Assembly: GCA_002425185.1 (NCBI GenBank)
Contig: DILT01000018.1
Coordinates: 79,313 to 143,312, forward strand
Length of the DNA: 64,000 nucleotides
Direction of reading: 5' to 3'
Source of the DNA: Flammeovirgaceae bacterium UBA5585
Lineage (GTDB): Bacteria; Bacteroidota; Bacteroidia; Cytophagales; Cyclobacteriaceae
Shown here: one piece after another, positions 16,227-24,714 of the stretch
Layout: every line of letters begins with the position of its first letter
How positions within the stretch are numbered: the stretch's first letter is position 1
Position numbers and translations under genes: made by a program
The notes under the pieces: model-generated
What the model was told of the DNA's origin: nothing
Seen by the model: only the letters and a program-made list of their open reading frames with translations
Databases searched by the model: none

Positions 16227-16898
16227 CTACTTTAATTTGAAATAAATGGGTAATACTTTTCTTACGGCAACAGGTTTACCGCGTTGTTTACCGGGTTCCC
16301 ATCGAACAAGTTTAAGCACACGAATCGCTTCTTCATCGCACCCGCTGCCAATGCCTTTTACAATTTTAAAGTTTACGGCTTCACCATATTCATTGACCAC
16401 AAATTCAACGAACACTTTTCCCTCTGTTCCTGAACGTTTAGCAGGGGCGGGGTAGTTAACGGATTTCGCCAGGTTCCGGTAAAATGAGTCAAACCCACCA
16501 ATAGGTACCGGCATTTTTTCTACAATAAAGAAAGTATCAATCGGGTCTTCAAGGGGTATATCAAGTTGTACTGATCGTATTGGAGCCTCATAAATAGTTT
16601 CAATTAGTATGTCATCAGCAGCTACGGTTTCTGTTTCAGCCACTTCAATTTTATTCAGATCAATAACCTTTACTTCTTTGCGTTTTGGTATTTCTGTTGA
16701 TTCAATAAAAACCAAAGGCATTTCAGCAGAGGTGTAAATTAATTCTCCGGGCAAGTCAGGTGGAGGAGTGGGTGATTGAATACGACTTCTCCATTCAAAG
16801 GCCGTAATAACCATCACGGTACTGAGGCAAATTCCCATCATGAAGAAATGCTTGGAAAAGCGATGTACATCTTTTGCTGGATTTTTCTTCGGTTCCAT
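16227..16898 (-). CDS. TonB-family energy transducer
   Basis: 223 residues: cytoplasmic N-terminus (MEPKKNPAKDVHRFSKHFF), one membrane helix (about 20-38), a periplasmic Pro/Glu/Val-rich spacer and a C-terminal TonB domain (about 140-223) with the markers YPAPAKRSGTEGKVFVEFVVNEYGE and VRWEPGKQRGKPVAVRKVLPIYFK. TonB proteins couple the proton motive force to outer-membrane receptors, of which the window encodes three, but no ExbB/ExbD is nearby. The ORF is open to 16919; the internal ATG at 16898 gives the MEPKKNP-type start usual for the family. It is the third gene in an operon with a sigma factor. Confidence 0.88.
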   Translation of the reverse strand: MEPKKNPAKDVHRFSKHFFMMGICLSTVMVITAFEWRSRIQSPTPPPDLPGELIYTSAEMPLVFIESTEIPKRKEVKVIDLNKIEVAETETVAADDILIETIYEAPIRSVQLDIPLEDPIDTFFIVEKMPVPIGGFDSFYRNLAKSVNYPAPAKRSGTEGKVFVEFVVNEYGEAVNFKIVKGIGSGCDEEAIRVLKLVRWEPGKQRGKPVAVRKVLPIYFKLK

Positions 16899-16927
16899 AG
16901 GTAAGGTGTTTTGATACACCTACTTAA

Positions 16928-17203
16928 TCAACGTACTGTATGAAAGTCACTACGGGGTGAACGAAAAACTTCTGAAGTTGATTTTTTTTCTGATTTCTCC
17001 GTTTGCTTAGCCTCCCACCGTATTACAATAATCAGGATGATAAGCAGAAAGAGCACAATTAGAAAATACGTGAATACACGCAAAATACGCTTCAATCGTG
17101 TATCGCGATCGTGCTGACGCATGAGTTCGGAGTAATTGCGGTGTCGTGCAATACGCCCCGTACTCATCATGTTCCTGCGCAGCCGTATTTCATTTCTTCC
17201 CAT
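16928..17203 (-). CDS. Small single-pass membrane protein downstream of a sigma factor
   Basis: 91 residues: a basic cytoplasmic segment (about 1-41, rich in Arg/His), one very hydrophobic helix (VFTYFLIVLFLLIILIIVIRW, about 43-63) and a charged tail. Its ATG lies 14 nt inside the sigma factor gene, so the two are translationally coupled. An anti-sigma role is suggested by position only: no zinc-binding HxxxCxxC motif is visible. Followed after 29 nt by the TonB-family gene. Confidence 0.65.
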   Translation of the reverse strand: MGRNEIRLRRNMMSTGRIARHRNYSELMRQHDRDTRLKRILRVFTYFLIVLFLLIILIIVIRWEAKQTEKSEKKSTSEVFRSPRSDFHTVR

Positions 17204-17759
17204 CGTACTTGATACTTAGTTTAAAATTTTTCCTCAGTCTGTCCAGCGCCCGGTAGGTACGCATTTTTGCCCCGCTTTCGGTGATGTTAAGAATGTAGGC
17301 AATTTCCTTAAAGTCTTTGTCTTCAAAAAACCGCAGTTCAAGTACTTCCAGCATTTCGGTGGGCAATTCTTTTAAATAGCCGATCATGCGTTGCACCAGT
17401 TCCTCATCCGGGCCATCCGTGCCCAGTTCCACTAATTCATTTACACGCACCTCTTCAATACTGAAAACGCGTGTCGATTTTTGCTTACGGTAATGCTTGT
17501 TTACTTCATTGGCGGCAATGCGGTATAACCAGGCCGATACCGGAATGCCTCTGAATTCAAAGCGGTTCACATTGTTCAACGCATTTAAAAAAGCCTGCGA
17601 ACACAAGTCGGCTGTCAGGTCTTCATCATCGGTTTGCCGGTAGATGAAATTGAAAATCCGGTCAAAATATTTTTCGTAGAGTTCACCAAATGCCTGTGGA
17701 TTCTTTCTCGATTTTTCGAGAATGGTATACTCATGGCGTATTTCTTCATCCGATAACAA
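17190..17759 (-). CDS. ECF-type sigma-70 family RNA polymerase sigma factor
   Basis: 189 residues with region 2 (FGELYEKYFDRIFNFIYRQ...ADLCSQAFLNALNNVNRFEFRG..SAWLYRIAANEVNKHYRKQK, about 22-95) and region 4 (LPTEMLEVLELRFFEDKDFKEIAYILNITESGAKMRTYRALDRLRK, about 130-178). No regions 1 or 3, so group 4. It starts an operon with a coupled membrane protein and a TonB-family protein, implying control of envelope functions. It is divergent from a lipoprotein gene at 17891. It belongs to a different subgroup from the FecI-like factor at 34461. Confidence 0.9.
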   Translation of the reverse strand: MLSDEEIRHEYTILEKSRKNPQAFGELYEKYFDRIFNFIYRQTDDEDLTADLCSQAFLNALNNVNRFEFRGIPVSAWLYRIAANEVNKHYRKQKSTRVFSIEEVRVNELVELGTDGPDEELVQRMIGYLKELPTEMLEVLELRFFEDKDFKEIAYILNITESGAKMRTYRALDRLRKNFKLSIKYDGKK

Positions 17760-17890
17760 AAGGCAAAATCTTTGCTTAATAATCCGAAGCTTTTGTGAAA
17801 GTCACAACGGGTAAGTGTTTGGGTATCGAAATTATTTTTGATTATCGTTGCAAACCTGTACATTCAATTTCTGATAAGTCCATCCATGCT

Positions 17891-18367
17891 ATGAGATTCT
17901 TCATTTTTTCACTTCTGGCCATCTCCTTTCTTTATTCCTGTAAAGGTGATTTAACTACTGCCGAACTGCGTGATGAGTTGATTCAGGCGGATAAGGCTTT
18001 TAATTCCATGGCTGGTGAAAAGGGTATTGCAGAGGCTTTTATTTACTATGCCGATGAAAAGGTGATTAAGCCAGCGGAGGGAAAACAGCCCGTTGTTGGG
18101 AAACTTGCATTGATTAAATGGTATGAGGAAAACCCTCCTGGTGATGAAAAACTGATTTGGTATCCATTACGCGCAGAGGCAAGCGGAAACCTGGGCTATA
18201 CCTTTGGCGGCTTCGAACTTCATACCAAAACGCCTGACGGATTGCGTGATACATTACTGTACGGTAATTATGTTTCGGTATGGAAACGTAAAAGTGATGG
18301 AAGCTGGCGCTATGTGGTGGATTCAGGAAACCTGACCAACGGACCTGTTACGTTAAAACCCCAGTGA
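17891..18367 (+). CDS. NTF2-like (DUF4440/SnoaL) lipoprotein
   Basis: 158 residues with a lipoprotein signal (MRFFIFSLLAISFLYSC, Cys17) and an NTF2-like cone fold: LIQADKAFNSMAGEKGIAEAFIYYADEKVIKPAEG, a middle GKLALIKWYEENPP and C-terminal strands VSVWKRKSDGSWRYVVDSGN. The family includes catalytic and non-catalytic members; no function can be assigned. The frame is open to 17795 upstream but the ATG at 17891 directly precedes the signal peptide. Divergent from the sigma factor gene; a 132-nt spacer separates them. Confidence 0.78.
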   Translation: MRFFIFSLLAISFLYSCKGDLTTAELRDELIQADKAFNSMAGEKGIAEAFIYYADEKVIKPAEGKQPVVGKLALIKWYEENPPGDEKLIWYPLRAEASGNLGYTFGGFELHTKTPDGLRDTLLYGNYVSVWKRKSDGSWRYVVDSGNLTNGPVTLKPQ

Positions 18368-18534
18368 TAATTTTAACATCTGGAATTAATGTGGGCAGGC
18401 ATAAGTTCTTACTGGCATACCATCCCCATTACGTTACGGTAACATTCAATGCGTTTCTTTGAATCAGAATCCAACATAACTCAGTAGAATCTCTTCATAA
18501 GTTTAGGTTAATGATCTTTCTGCTAAGGATTTCA

Positions 18535-18559
18535 GAAGGCCCCTGGACGGGGGGCCTTC
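18535..18559. repeat. GC-rich hairpin between convergent genes
   Basis: GAAGGCCCC (18535-18543) and GGGGCCTTC (18551-18559) form a 9-bp perfect stem around a 7-nt loop, between the converging lipoprotein and lipid-kinase genes. There is no T tract directly after it on either strand, so a terminator role is possible but atypical. Confidence 0.5.
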
Positions 18560-18583
18560 GCTTATTTATGGGGTTTCTGAAAA

Positions 18584-19489
18584 TCAGATATCCCGCTTAC
18601 GGTTTAGCGGTGCAAGAATTTTAAGTGAAGCAGGTTTAAGCTTTACCCGGAATGTAGTATCAACACCACAAGGCTCTCCATCAATATGGAACGAAGCAGG
18701 TTTAGGTGTTGTAATAGTGCCTTCCTTTAAGGTAAAGGATTCGTAAAGATCGTTGTTTCTAAGTTTGCGGGTAAACATGAGAAAGGCAAATCGAAAACCA
18801 CGGTGCAACGCCACTTTTCGAATGCAAACCAGGTGAAGCAAATGATCGGTTACGGATGCCTGTGGGGAAACACGCGCATTGTTTCCATATTGTGATGAAT
18901 TGGCAATGGCCAGTATGAATTTTTTTTTCAAGGAACGACTGTGTCCATTTTCGGAAACAACCAGATCAAAAGTTTTGAAGCGAACGTACTCCCGAACAAC
19001 CAGTTTGGCATATCCCCAGAATCCACGTTTTTTATTTTTTCCGAAAAGATTGGCAACATGCCCGTCAAATCCAATCCCCGAAACATTTACAGAAAGTTTA
19101 TCATTCAATAAAAAGGTGTCCATGGTTTGAACTTCACTGGTAAACAGTGTCTGAAGTGATCTTGAAAGTTTCATTGGAATCTGAAGGTGGCGTGCTAATC
19201 CGTTTCCTGAACCCTTTGGAAGAATACCCATGGGCACCGCTGAATCTATCAGGCCCTGCGCCACTTCATTTACCGTGCCATCACCACCTACTGCAATAAT
19301 GGCATCGTACTTTCCAATTCCGTTTCGGGCCAATTCGGTAGCATGCCCACGACTTTTGGTGAATTCAATGCTGCACTCCACATCATTCTTTTCACACGCA
19401 TCTAATATTTTACCTTCAACACGGGGCTGAAAGCCCTTGCCTGAATATTTGTTGATAATGAATAATAGCTTCTTAAATTCGCTCATCAC
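18584..19489 (-). CDS. Diacylglycerol kinase-family lipid kinase (YegS/BmrU-like)
   Basis: 301 residues with the DAGK catalytic core: FIINKYSGKG near the start, the nucleotide-binding GGDGTVNEVAQGL (about 66-78), MGILPKGSGNGLARHL (about 90-105) and later VSGIGFDGHVANLFGKNKKRG. The C-terminal beta-sandwich ends with ASFHIDGEPCGVDTTFRVKLKPASLKILAP. Enzymes of this group phosphorylate diacylglycerol or related lipids at the inner membrane surface. Single gene; starts 26 nt from the divergent YopX-like gene. Confidence 0.9.
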   Translation of the reverse strand: MMSEFKKLLFIINKYSGKGFQPRVEGKILDACEKNDVECSIEFTKSRGHATELARNGIGKYDAIIAVGGDGTVNEVAQGLIDSAVPMGILPKGSGNGLARHLQIPMKLSRSLQTLFTSEVQTMDTFLLNDKLSVNVSGIGFDGHVANLFGKNKKRGFWGYAKLVVREYVRFKTFDLVVSENGHSRSLKKKFILAIANSSQYGNNARVSPQASVTDHLLHLVCIRKVALHRGFRFAFLMFTRKLRNNDLYESFTLKEGTITTPKPASFHIDGEPCGVDTTFRVKLKPASLKILAPLNRKRDI

Positions 19490-19515
19490 GCGCCAACATT
19501 ACTAAAAATTGCGGA

Positions 19516-19863
19516 ATGAAAGAATTTAAACCCCGAAGCTTCAAGTTTAAAGCCTGGAATAAGGACGCCCGCCTTTTGATGAAGCTGAGCAGTATTGAGT
19601 GCGTGAAAGGAGAACTCTTTAAGAAGGATCATGTGCTTCTTCAGTTTACCGGTTTGCGTGATAAACTTGGCGAGGAAATTTACGAAATGGATATTATACT
19701 AAAACAAGATGAAAAATTTCTGGTACGCTGGCACGAAGAACAAAACGGTTGGTATGTAATGAAATACCCGGGTCAGAATTCAGCTCAACCCTTACAACAG
19801 GAAATGGCCAGGGAAATGAAGCGTTTGTGTAGTTATTTTGAATCGGAAGACAACCACCACTGA
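19516..19863 (+). CDS. YopX-like domain protein
   Basis: 115 residues: KFKAWNKDARLLMKLSSIE at the start and LLQFTGLRDKLGEEIYEMDIILKQDEKFLVRWHEEQNGWY in the middle match the YopX layout (F-R-A-W-D ... TGLKDKNGKEIYEGDI). YopX proteins are small beta-barrel-like proteins mostly known from phages and mobile elements and have no firm biochemical function. No other phage gene is adjacent; the neighbours are a lipid kinase and acyl carrier protein. The D/G residues of the usual YEGDI motif read YEMDI here. Confidence 0.65.
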   Translation: MKEFKPRSFKFKAWNKDARLLMKLSSIECVKGELFKKDHVLLQFTGLRDKLGEEIYEMDIILKQDEKFLVRWHEEQNGWYVMKYPGQNSAQPLQQEMAREMKRLCSYFESEDNHH

Positions 19864-19873
19864 ATGGTTGCGT

Positions 19874-20119
19874 TTATTTCTTAGCCTTCAACTTATCTTC
19901 AATGTACTTTACAGCAGCACCAATGGTGGCAAGTTTTTCGGCATCATCATCCGGTATGCGGATATCGAATGTTTGTTCAAAATCCATAACAATCTCGGCA
20001 TAATCAAGTGAATCAATACCCAGGTCCTTCACCAAATTAGCCTCCGGGTTTATTTCAGATTCGGCAATTCCCAGTTTGTCAATAAGTATACGGGCAACTT
20101 TTTCTGATACGTCAGACAT
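19874..20119 (-). CDS. acpP: Acyl carrier protein
   Basis: 81 residues, four-helix ACP with the phosphopantetheine attachment motif DLGIDSLDYAEIVMDFEQ (Ser at about 38). It carries growing acyl chains in fatty-acid or related synthesis. It is a single gene convergent with the YopX-like gene and followed upstream by the two-component pair; the usual fabF partner is absent here. This raises the possibility that it is a secondary ACP rather than the main AcpP, although the sequence (FDIRIPDDDAEKLATIGAAVKYIEDKL) is close to housekeeping ACPs. Confidence 0.88.
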   Translation of the reverse strand: MSDVSEKVARILIDKLGIAESEINPEANLVKDLGIDSLDYAEIVMDFEQTFDIRIPDDDAEKLATIGAAVKYIEDKLKAKK

Positions 20120-20194
20120 AGCGTGTAAAAAATTTTGTAAATGTATTAAATCCGAACCAATTAAAAGAGGGGCGTACGTGTAAACTTAAAAGGA

Positions 20195-21553
20195 TTAAAA
20201 CCGCATAAAAAATTCAGTGCCTTCGCCTACTGTTGACTTTACCGTCAGTGATCCCTGGTGTTGCCGCATGATTTGCCGCGATAAACTCAAGCCGATTCCC
20301 GAACCTGTTTTCTTAGTGGTGAAGAAGGGGATGAATATCTTTTCCAGCGCTTCCGGGTCAATGCCTGTGCCGTTATCTTTTACAGCAATTACCGGCCGCA
20401 TTTTATCATTGAAATAACCACGAATGGTTATCTGCTTACTTTCTTGTTCTTCAAACGCCTGGCTGGCATTTTTTACCAGGTTGATAAGCACCTGCTCCAC
20501 CAGGCCACGGTCGGCCAGAATGGTGAGATCAGGCGGATCAAGTTCGATGGTTAACTTGATGCTTTTCTCCGTCAGCTCTTTTTTATGAAGCATGGCAATT
20601 TCATCCAACAAGGTACAGACTAAAAATGACTGTAGTCTTGGTTTTGGAATGTGAGTCAAACTTCTGAATTCCTTCACAAACTGGATCAGGTTTTCACTTC
20701 GTTTGCTGATGGTTTGAAGGGAAAGATGAATGTCGGCAAGCTGTTCTTTCTGTAGCGGTTTATCTTCTTTTGCATTGACATGGTCGCGGATTTCATCCTC
20801 CATAGTGCCGGCCAGAGAAGAAATAGGAGTAACTGAATTCATAATTTCATGGGTCAACACGCGCACCAGGTTTTGCCACGCCTCCATTTCCTTTTCTTCC
20901 AGTTCGCTTTGAATATTTTGCAGGGATATGAGTTTCATATTTTCGCCACGCATGGTAAGCTCAATGGCGTAAATGGAAAGTTGAAAAATATCTTCTCCGA
21001 TTTTCAGGCGGATTAACTCACGTCCACCGGTTTTTAATTTTTGAAATACATGAACCAGGTTGCCGTCAATTTCTTTCAGGTCATCAAGTACTTCAGCTTT
21101 GGTTACTTTCAGAAGTTTACGCGCAGCGCTGTTGAATATTTCAATTTTTCCGGTGTGCTCATTAAAAATCACCAGACCGATACCCACGTGCATCACAATG
21201 TTCTTGTAGAAAAGATATTCCGTATCCTTTTCCTGCCGTGAGTTTCTTAGTTTGGTCAAGGCCTCATTTAGTTCATCATGAAACCGCTGTACATAGGGAT
21301 CTTTGCTGTCGGTTTTAAAGGAAGCGGAGAAGTCATCGAAGCTTACCGAGTCTAAAAATGAAGCAATATCTTTGTTCGACTGGTCTACCAGGTCAATTAA
21401 TTGTTTAATCTGAAACAGGGTAATCCCCAGAAAAGTAAGCGCCACGATATAACTTCCGCGATCAAACATAAAGTAGCCAAAGGCCAATATGCTAATCGCC
21501 AGAAAAATTATCCGGGGAACAACCGGTGATTTCCAGTTGAACTTATAGTCCAT
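20195..21553 (-). CDS. NtrY-like sensor histidine kinase
   Basis: 452 residues: two N-terminal membrane helices (about 13-28 and 31-48), a linker, a PAS-like region (VGIGLVIFNEHTGKIEIFNSAARKLLKV, about 130-158), H box LVRVLTHEIMNSVTPISSLAG (about 228-249) and HATPase_c with LVKNASQAF, VKDNGTGIDPEALEKIFIPFFTTK and GSGIGLSLSRQIM. It starts 11 nt inside the preceding sigma-54 activator gene, which is therefore the cognate regulator. Signals are unknown; the short membrane loop suggests cytoplasmic or intramembrane sensing. Confidence 0.9.
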   Translation of the reverse strand: MDYKFNWKSPVVPRIIFLAISILAFGYFMFDRGSYIVALTFLGITLFQIKQLIDLVDQSNKDIASFLDSVSFDDFSASFKTDSKDPYVQRFHDELNEALTKLRNSRQEKDTEYLFYKNIVMHVGIGLVIFNEHTGKIEIFNSAARKLLKVTKAEVLDDLKEIDGNLVHVFQKLKTGGRELIRLKIGEDIFQLSIYAIELTMRGENMKLISLQNIQSELEEKEMEAWQNLVRVLTHEIMNSVTPISSLAGTMEDEIRDHVNAKEDKPLQKEQLADIHLSLQTISKRSENLIQFVKEFRSLTHIPKPRLQSFLVCTLLDEIAMLHKKELTEKSIKLTIELDPPDLTILADRGLVEQVLINLVKNASQAFEEQESKQITIRGYFNDKMRPVIAVKDNGTGIDPEALEKIFIPFFTTKKTGSGIGLSLSRQIMRQHQGSLTVKSTVGEGTEFFMRF

Positions 21554-22931
21554 ACTTTTCCATTCGCCTGTACAAGGAGGCGCGTGTTAGCCCCAACTCA
21601 TCGGCTGCTTTAGAAATATTTCCGCTGTGCAGATTCAGTGCCTTTACAATGGCAGCTTTCTCTACTTCATCCAGGTTCAACGTTTCAGCTGAAAGGGAAG
21701 AAACCGGCCGACTAAAAAGGAAGTCGCTTTCCTGAAGAGAAGAAGAGTCAGTCATAATAACGGCACGCTCAATAGCGTGCTGCAATTCACGAATGTTTCC
21801 GGGCCATGCATAGCGTTTTAGTTTATCCATGGCGTTGCTGGAAATGGTTGTGACTTGTTTGTGGTATTTGCGTGCGTAGTATTCCAGGTAATGTTGTGCC
21901 AGCAGGGCGATGTCTTCCACCCGGTCCGACAGGGGCGGTACTTTAATTTCAACCGTGTTGATGCGGTACAAAAGATCTTGCCGGAATGTGCCATCTTTTA
22001 CCATTTGGTGCAGCGGCATGTTGGTAGCACATATTAATCGGATATCAACCGGTATGGCCTGGTTGGAGCCCACCCGTGTTACCTGACGGGATTGTAACGC
22101 GCTGAGTAGTTTGCTTTGCAGCGCCATGCTCAGGTTTCCGATTTCATCAAGAAACAAAGTTCCGCCATTGGCCAGTTCAAATCTTCCCGGCCTGTCTTCC
22201 CGGGCATCGGTAAAGGCTCCTTTTTTATGGCCGAAGAGTTCACTTTCAAAAAGTGTTTCGGTGATGGCACCCATATCAACCGATACGAAACTGTTGTCTT
22301 TGCGCAAAGAGCGTTGATGAATAGCGCGCGCTATTAATTCTTTTCCGGTTCCGTTTTCACCCAGTATTAAAATGTTTGCATCGGTTCTGGCCACTTTATC
22401 AATCATGGAGAACACTTCTTTGATGGCAGCACTTTCACCAATGATCTCGCCAAAGGGTTTACCGATTTGCTCCTCCAGCATTTCTTTAGCCTTGCGGAGT
22501 TTATCCACTTCGTTGTATGATTGTTTCAACCGAATGGCAGTAGAAATGGTGGCGATTAGTTTTTCATTTTGCCAGGGTTTCAGAATAAAATCGGTAGCAC
22601 CTTGTTTTAAGGCGCGTACCGCCATCTCTACATCGCCAAAGGCCGTAATCAGAATAACCACGGCTGTAGGATCCTTTTCCAGAATTTTTTCCAACCAATA
22701 AAACCCTTCTTTACCACTGGTAATGTCTTTGCTGAAGTTCATATCCAGCAGGATGACATCGTAGGTATCGTTGTTCAGTAAAAAGGGAATCTTGTTCGGG
22801 TTTTTTTCAATAATCACATGGTGATTCTGTTTTTTGAGCAGCATTTTTGCCGCCAGCAAAACATCCTCATCGTCATCAATCATCAGAATTTTTCCTTGTT
22901 TTTCGGGCTGGCGTGTGCTTTCAGAAGACAT
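21543..22931 (-). CDS. Sigma-54-dependent response regulator (NtrC-type)
   Basis: 462 residues: receiver domain with Asp19-21, phosphoacceptor Asp63 (VILLDMNF) and Lys118; AAA+ domain with Walker A GENGTGKE (191-198), sigma-54 loop GAFTDA (238-243) and Walker B GGTLFLDEIG; C-terminal Fis-type helix-turn-helix (AADELGLTRASLYRRMEKYGL). The last Gly of the canonical GAFTGA loop is Asp, a substitution I associate with many Bacteroidota members. It is the first gene of the two-component pair. No -24/-12 element was evident in the 151-nt gap upstream. Confidence 0.92.
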   Translation of the reverse strand: MSSESTRQPEKQGKILMIDDDEDVLLAAKMLLKKQNHHVIIEKNPNKIPFLLNNDTYDVILLDMNFSKDITSGKEGFYWLEKILEKDPTAVVILITAFGDVEMAVRALKQGATDFILKPWQNEKLIATISTAIRLKQSYNEVDKLRKAKEMLEEQIGKPFGEIIGESAAIKEVFSMIDKVARTDANILILGENGTGKELIARAIHQRSLRKDNSFVSVDMGAITETLFESELFGHKKGAFTDAREDRPGRFELANGGTLFLDEIGNLSMALQSKLLSALQSRQVTRVGSNQAIPVDIRLICATNMPLHQMVKDGTFRQDLLYRINTVEIKVPPLSDRVEDIALLAQHYLEYYARKYHKQVTTISSNAMDKLKRYAWPGNIRELQHAIERAVIMTDSSSLQESDFLFSRPVSSLSAETLNLDEVEKAAIVKALNLHSGNISKAADELGLTRASLYRRMEKYGL

Positions 22932-23082
22932 TAGTTCAGATTTATAGTGAGTGCTTAGTATGGAAAATCTGTGCCAAAATCCAGTTTGCTGAATTCAAGG
23001 CTTAAACCGCATTTGTGGTGTTCCCCAATGTACAAAGATGTTCAAAAATGAACACAATTTTCGTCCGATTATGGACTATGGT

Positions 23083-23859
23083 TTAGGGATTTTGTACGAA
23101 TATTTCGGCTTTATTCGTGTATACCTTGAATAGCCTCTCGTCTGTCACGAGCAGAACCTTTACATCGTCTGCTACCTCCATTTCGTGTACGCTCGTATCA
23201 TACAAGTCGTAAAAAATGAGCTTTTTATTTTGCCGAAAGTATAACTCCTCTCCCAAAAAATTAAAGTATTCAATATCCTTTCCGGGAATAATTTTTACTC
23301 GCTTGCCGATCGCATTATGAATTTCAATGCCTTCGTTTTTATTATGGATAAACAAAAAATTCTGGTACTCACGGATCATAATCAGGTCTTCTTTGTTCTT
23401 ATGCAAATCCTGCGACAGCAAAACCTCCACATCAATTGTTCCCTTATTGGTATTGATTTTTTTAATGCTAAAATCGGCTGCATCTACTATCCATAAATTT
23501 TTATCACCGGATGAACAAACCAACCAAGGCTCAATGGCAAATTCTTCAGGGATAATTTCTTTATTAAAAGAACCAAATAAGGCAAAGCTGTACCATTGTC
23601 CTTTACGGTGATAGCTAAAGGCGCGTGATCCATCGCGGGGCTCAAACACTGTAACTTTTTCTGAAGGCGATGTTTCTTTTATGATTTTACCGTTGGTATC
23701 GTACTTGCGTATGCTGCCGTTTTCAAATTGAATGTATAAATCTCCTGGCCGATCCACAAAAGCATGTTCAACCGCTTTGTCAAATTTAAGTACCGTAAGT
23801 GGCTTGACCTGTGCTTGAGAGATTGATGTGAGGAGCAACAAAAGAAAAAGTACCCTCAT
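23083..23859 (-). CDS. Hypothetical exported protein, 258 residues, likely beta-propeller-like
   Basis: A signal peptide (MRVLFLLLLLTSISQAQ) is followed by strands in regular succession (LTVLKFDKAVEHAFVDRPGDLYIQFENGSIRKYDTNGK, WLVCSSGDKNLWIVDAADFSIKKINTN, NFLFIHNKNEGIEIHNAIGKRVK), a pattern seen in beta-propeller-like proteins; the family is not recognised. The open frame extends upstream inside lpxH but the ATG at 23859 directly before the signal peptide and one base after the lpxH stop is clearly the start. It is co-transcribed with lpxH. Confidence 0.7.
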   Translation of the reverse strand: MRVLFLLLLLTSISQAQVKPLTVLKFDKAVEHAFVDRPGDLYIQFENGSIRKYDTNGKIIKETSPSEKVTVFEPRDGSRAFSYHRKGQWYSFALFGSFNKEIIPEEFAIEPWLVCSSGDKNLWIVDAADFSIKKINTNKGTIDVEVLLSQDLHKNKEDLIMIREYQNFLFIHNKNEGIEIHNAIGKRVKIIPGKDIEYFNFLGEELYFRQNKKLIFYDLYDTSVHEMEVADDVKVLLVTDERLFKVYTNKAEIFVQNP

Positions 23860-23860
23860 G

Positions 23861-24628
23861 TTAAGACTGAAAAGTTTTAAGGTTAACGATCTCACCATCG
23901 TAAACGGCATAGGTATTAAAGTGAACCCATTCGCCCAGGTTGATGTAGCGACTTTTTTCACCCACGGGTAAATCGAGTGGTAAATGCCTGTGGCCGAAAA
24001 TGTAAAAATCGTGGTGCACATTCTTTTCCAGTTCTTTACAATAGGTGAGCAGAAACTCATTTTCTTCCCCCTCAAATTTTTCTTCCCGCTTGGTGTTGCT
24101 GATTCTGCTTTTACGCGACCAGATTTGTGCAATGCCTATGCCAAGATTGGGATGGATGCGTGCAAACAGCCACTGGCACACGCTGCTGTTAAAGAACTTT
24201 TTCAGGATTTTGTAGGACGTATCTCCAGGCCCCAGACCATCACCATGGCCAATCATGAGTTTTTGTTGATTACACACCAGCACAATCGGTTCGCGATAAA
24301 TGGGAATACCCAATTCCTTTTGGAAGTAATCAAACATCCACATGTCGTGATTGCCGGTGAAGAAGATGATGGGAATTCCGGCATCGCGCAGTTCTGCCAG
24401 TTTACCCTGCAAGCGAATAAAACCTTTAGGAATGGCATGTTTGTACTCAAACCAGAAATCAAAAATATCGCCCAATAAATAAATACTGTGGGCTTCATGT
24501 TTGATTTGATCAAGCCAGGCTGTTATTCGTTTTTCGCGGGCAACGCTGGAAGCATGATCGGGAACGCCCAAATGAAAATCGGAGGCGAAAAATATCTTTT
24601 TATTTCCGAGCGAAAGTTCCTGCGTCAT
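23861..24628 (-). CDS. lpxH: UDP-2,3-diacylglucosamine diphosphatase
   Basis: 255 residues with calcineurin-like metallophosphatase motifs: SDFHLG (Asp17, His19), GDIFDFWFEY (Asp54), GNHDMWMFDY (Asn93, His94), IGHGDGLGPGD and FGHRHLPLDLP. LpxH hydrolyses UDP-2,3-diacylglucosamine to lipid X in lipid A synthesis, as a peripheral inner-membrane enzyme. The WFEYKH and GDGLGPGD signatures separate it from generic phosphoesterases. The downstream exported protein follows after one base. Confidence 0.92.
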   Translation of the reverse strand: MTQELSLGNKKIFFASDFHLGVPDHASSVAREKRITAWLDQIKHEAHSIYLLGDIFDFWFEYKHAIPKGFIRLQGKLAELRDAGIPIIFFTGNHDMWMFDYFQKELGIPIYREPIVLVCNQQKLMIGHGDGLGPGDTSYKILKKFFNSSVCQWLFARIHPNLGIGIAQIWSRKSRISNTKREEKFEGEENEFLLTYCKELEKNVHHDFYIFGHRHLPLDLPVGEKSRYINLGEWVHFNTYAVYDGEIVNLKTFQS

Positions 24629-24660
24629 AGAGTGTTGGTGTAAAACACCGGACTAAAAAT

Positions 24661-24697
24661 AAAAAACTCAGGCATCTTTGCGAAACCTGAGTTTTTT
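24661..24697 (-). terminator. Bidirectional rho-independent terminator after ftsH
   Basis: A 12-bp perfect stem (24661-24672 with 24686-24697; core ACTCAGG/CCTGAGT) with a 13-nt loop has T-rich flanks on both strands. It lies 18 nt past the ftsH stop and before lpxH, so it ends the ftsH transcript. Confidence 0.82.
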
Positions 24698-24714
24698 CTG
24701 CTGGTCATTTTCAC

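Noticed and set aside
18535..18559. Rho-independent terminator
   Set aside because: No T tract on either strand next to the stem, so it is kept only as a hairpin.
22932..23082. Sigma-54 (-24/-12) promoter for the NtrC-like gene
   Set aside because: No TGGCAC-N5-TTGC-like sequence could be found in the gap.
23083..24132. 349-residue ORF as one gene with the exported protein
   Set aside because: The N-terminal 91 residues are a shadow of lpxH; a signal peptide begins at 23859.
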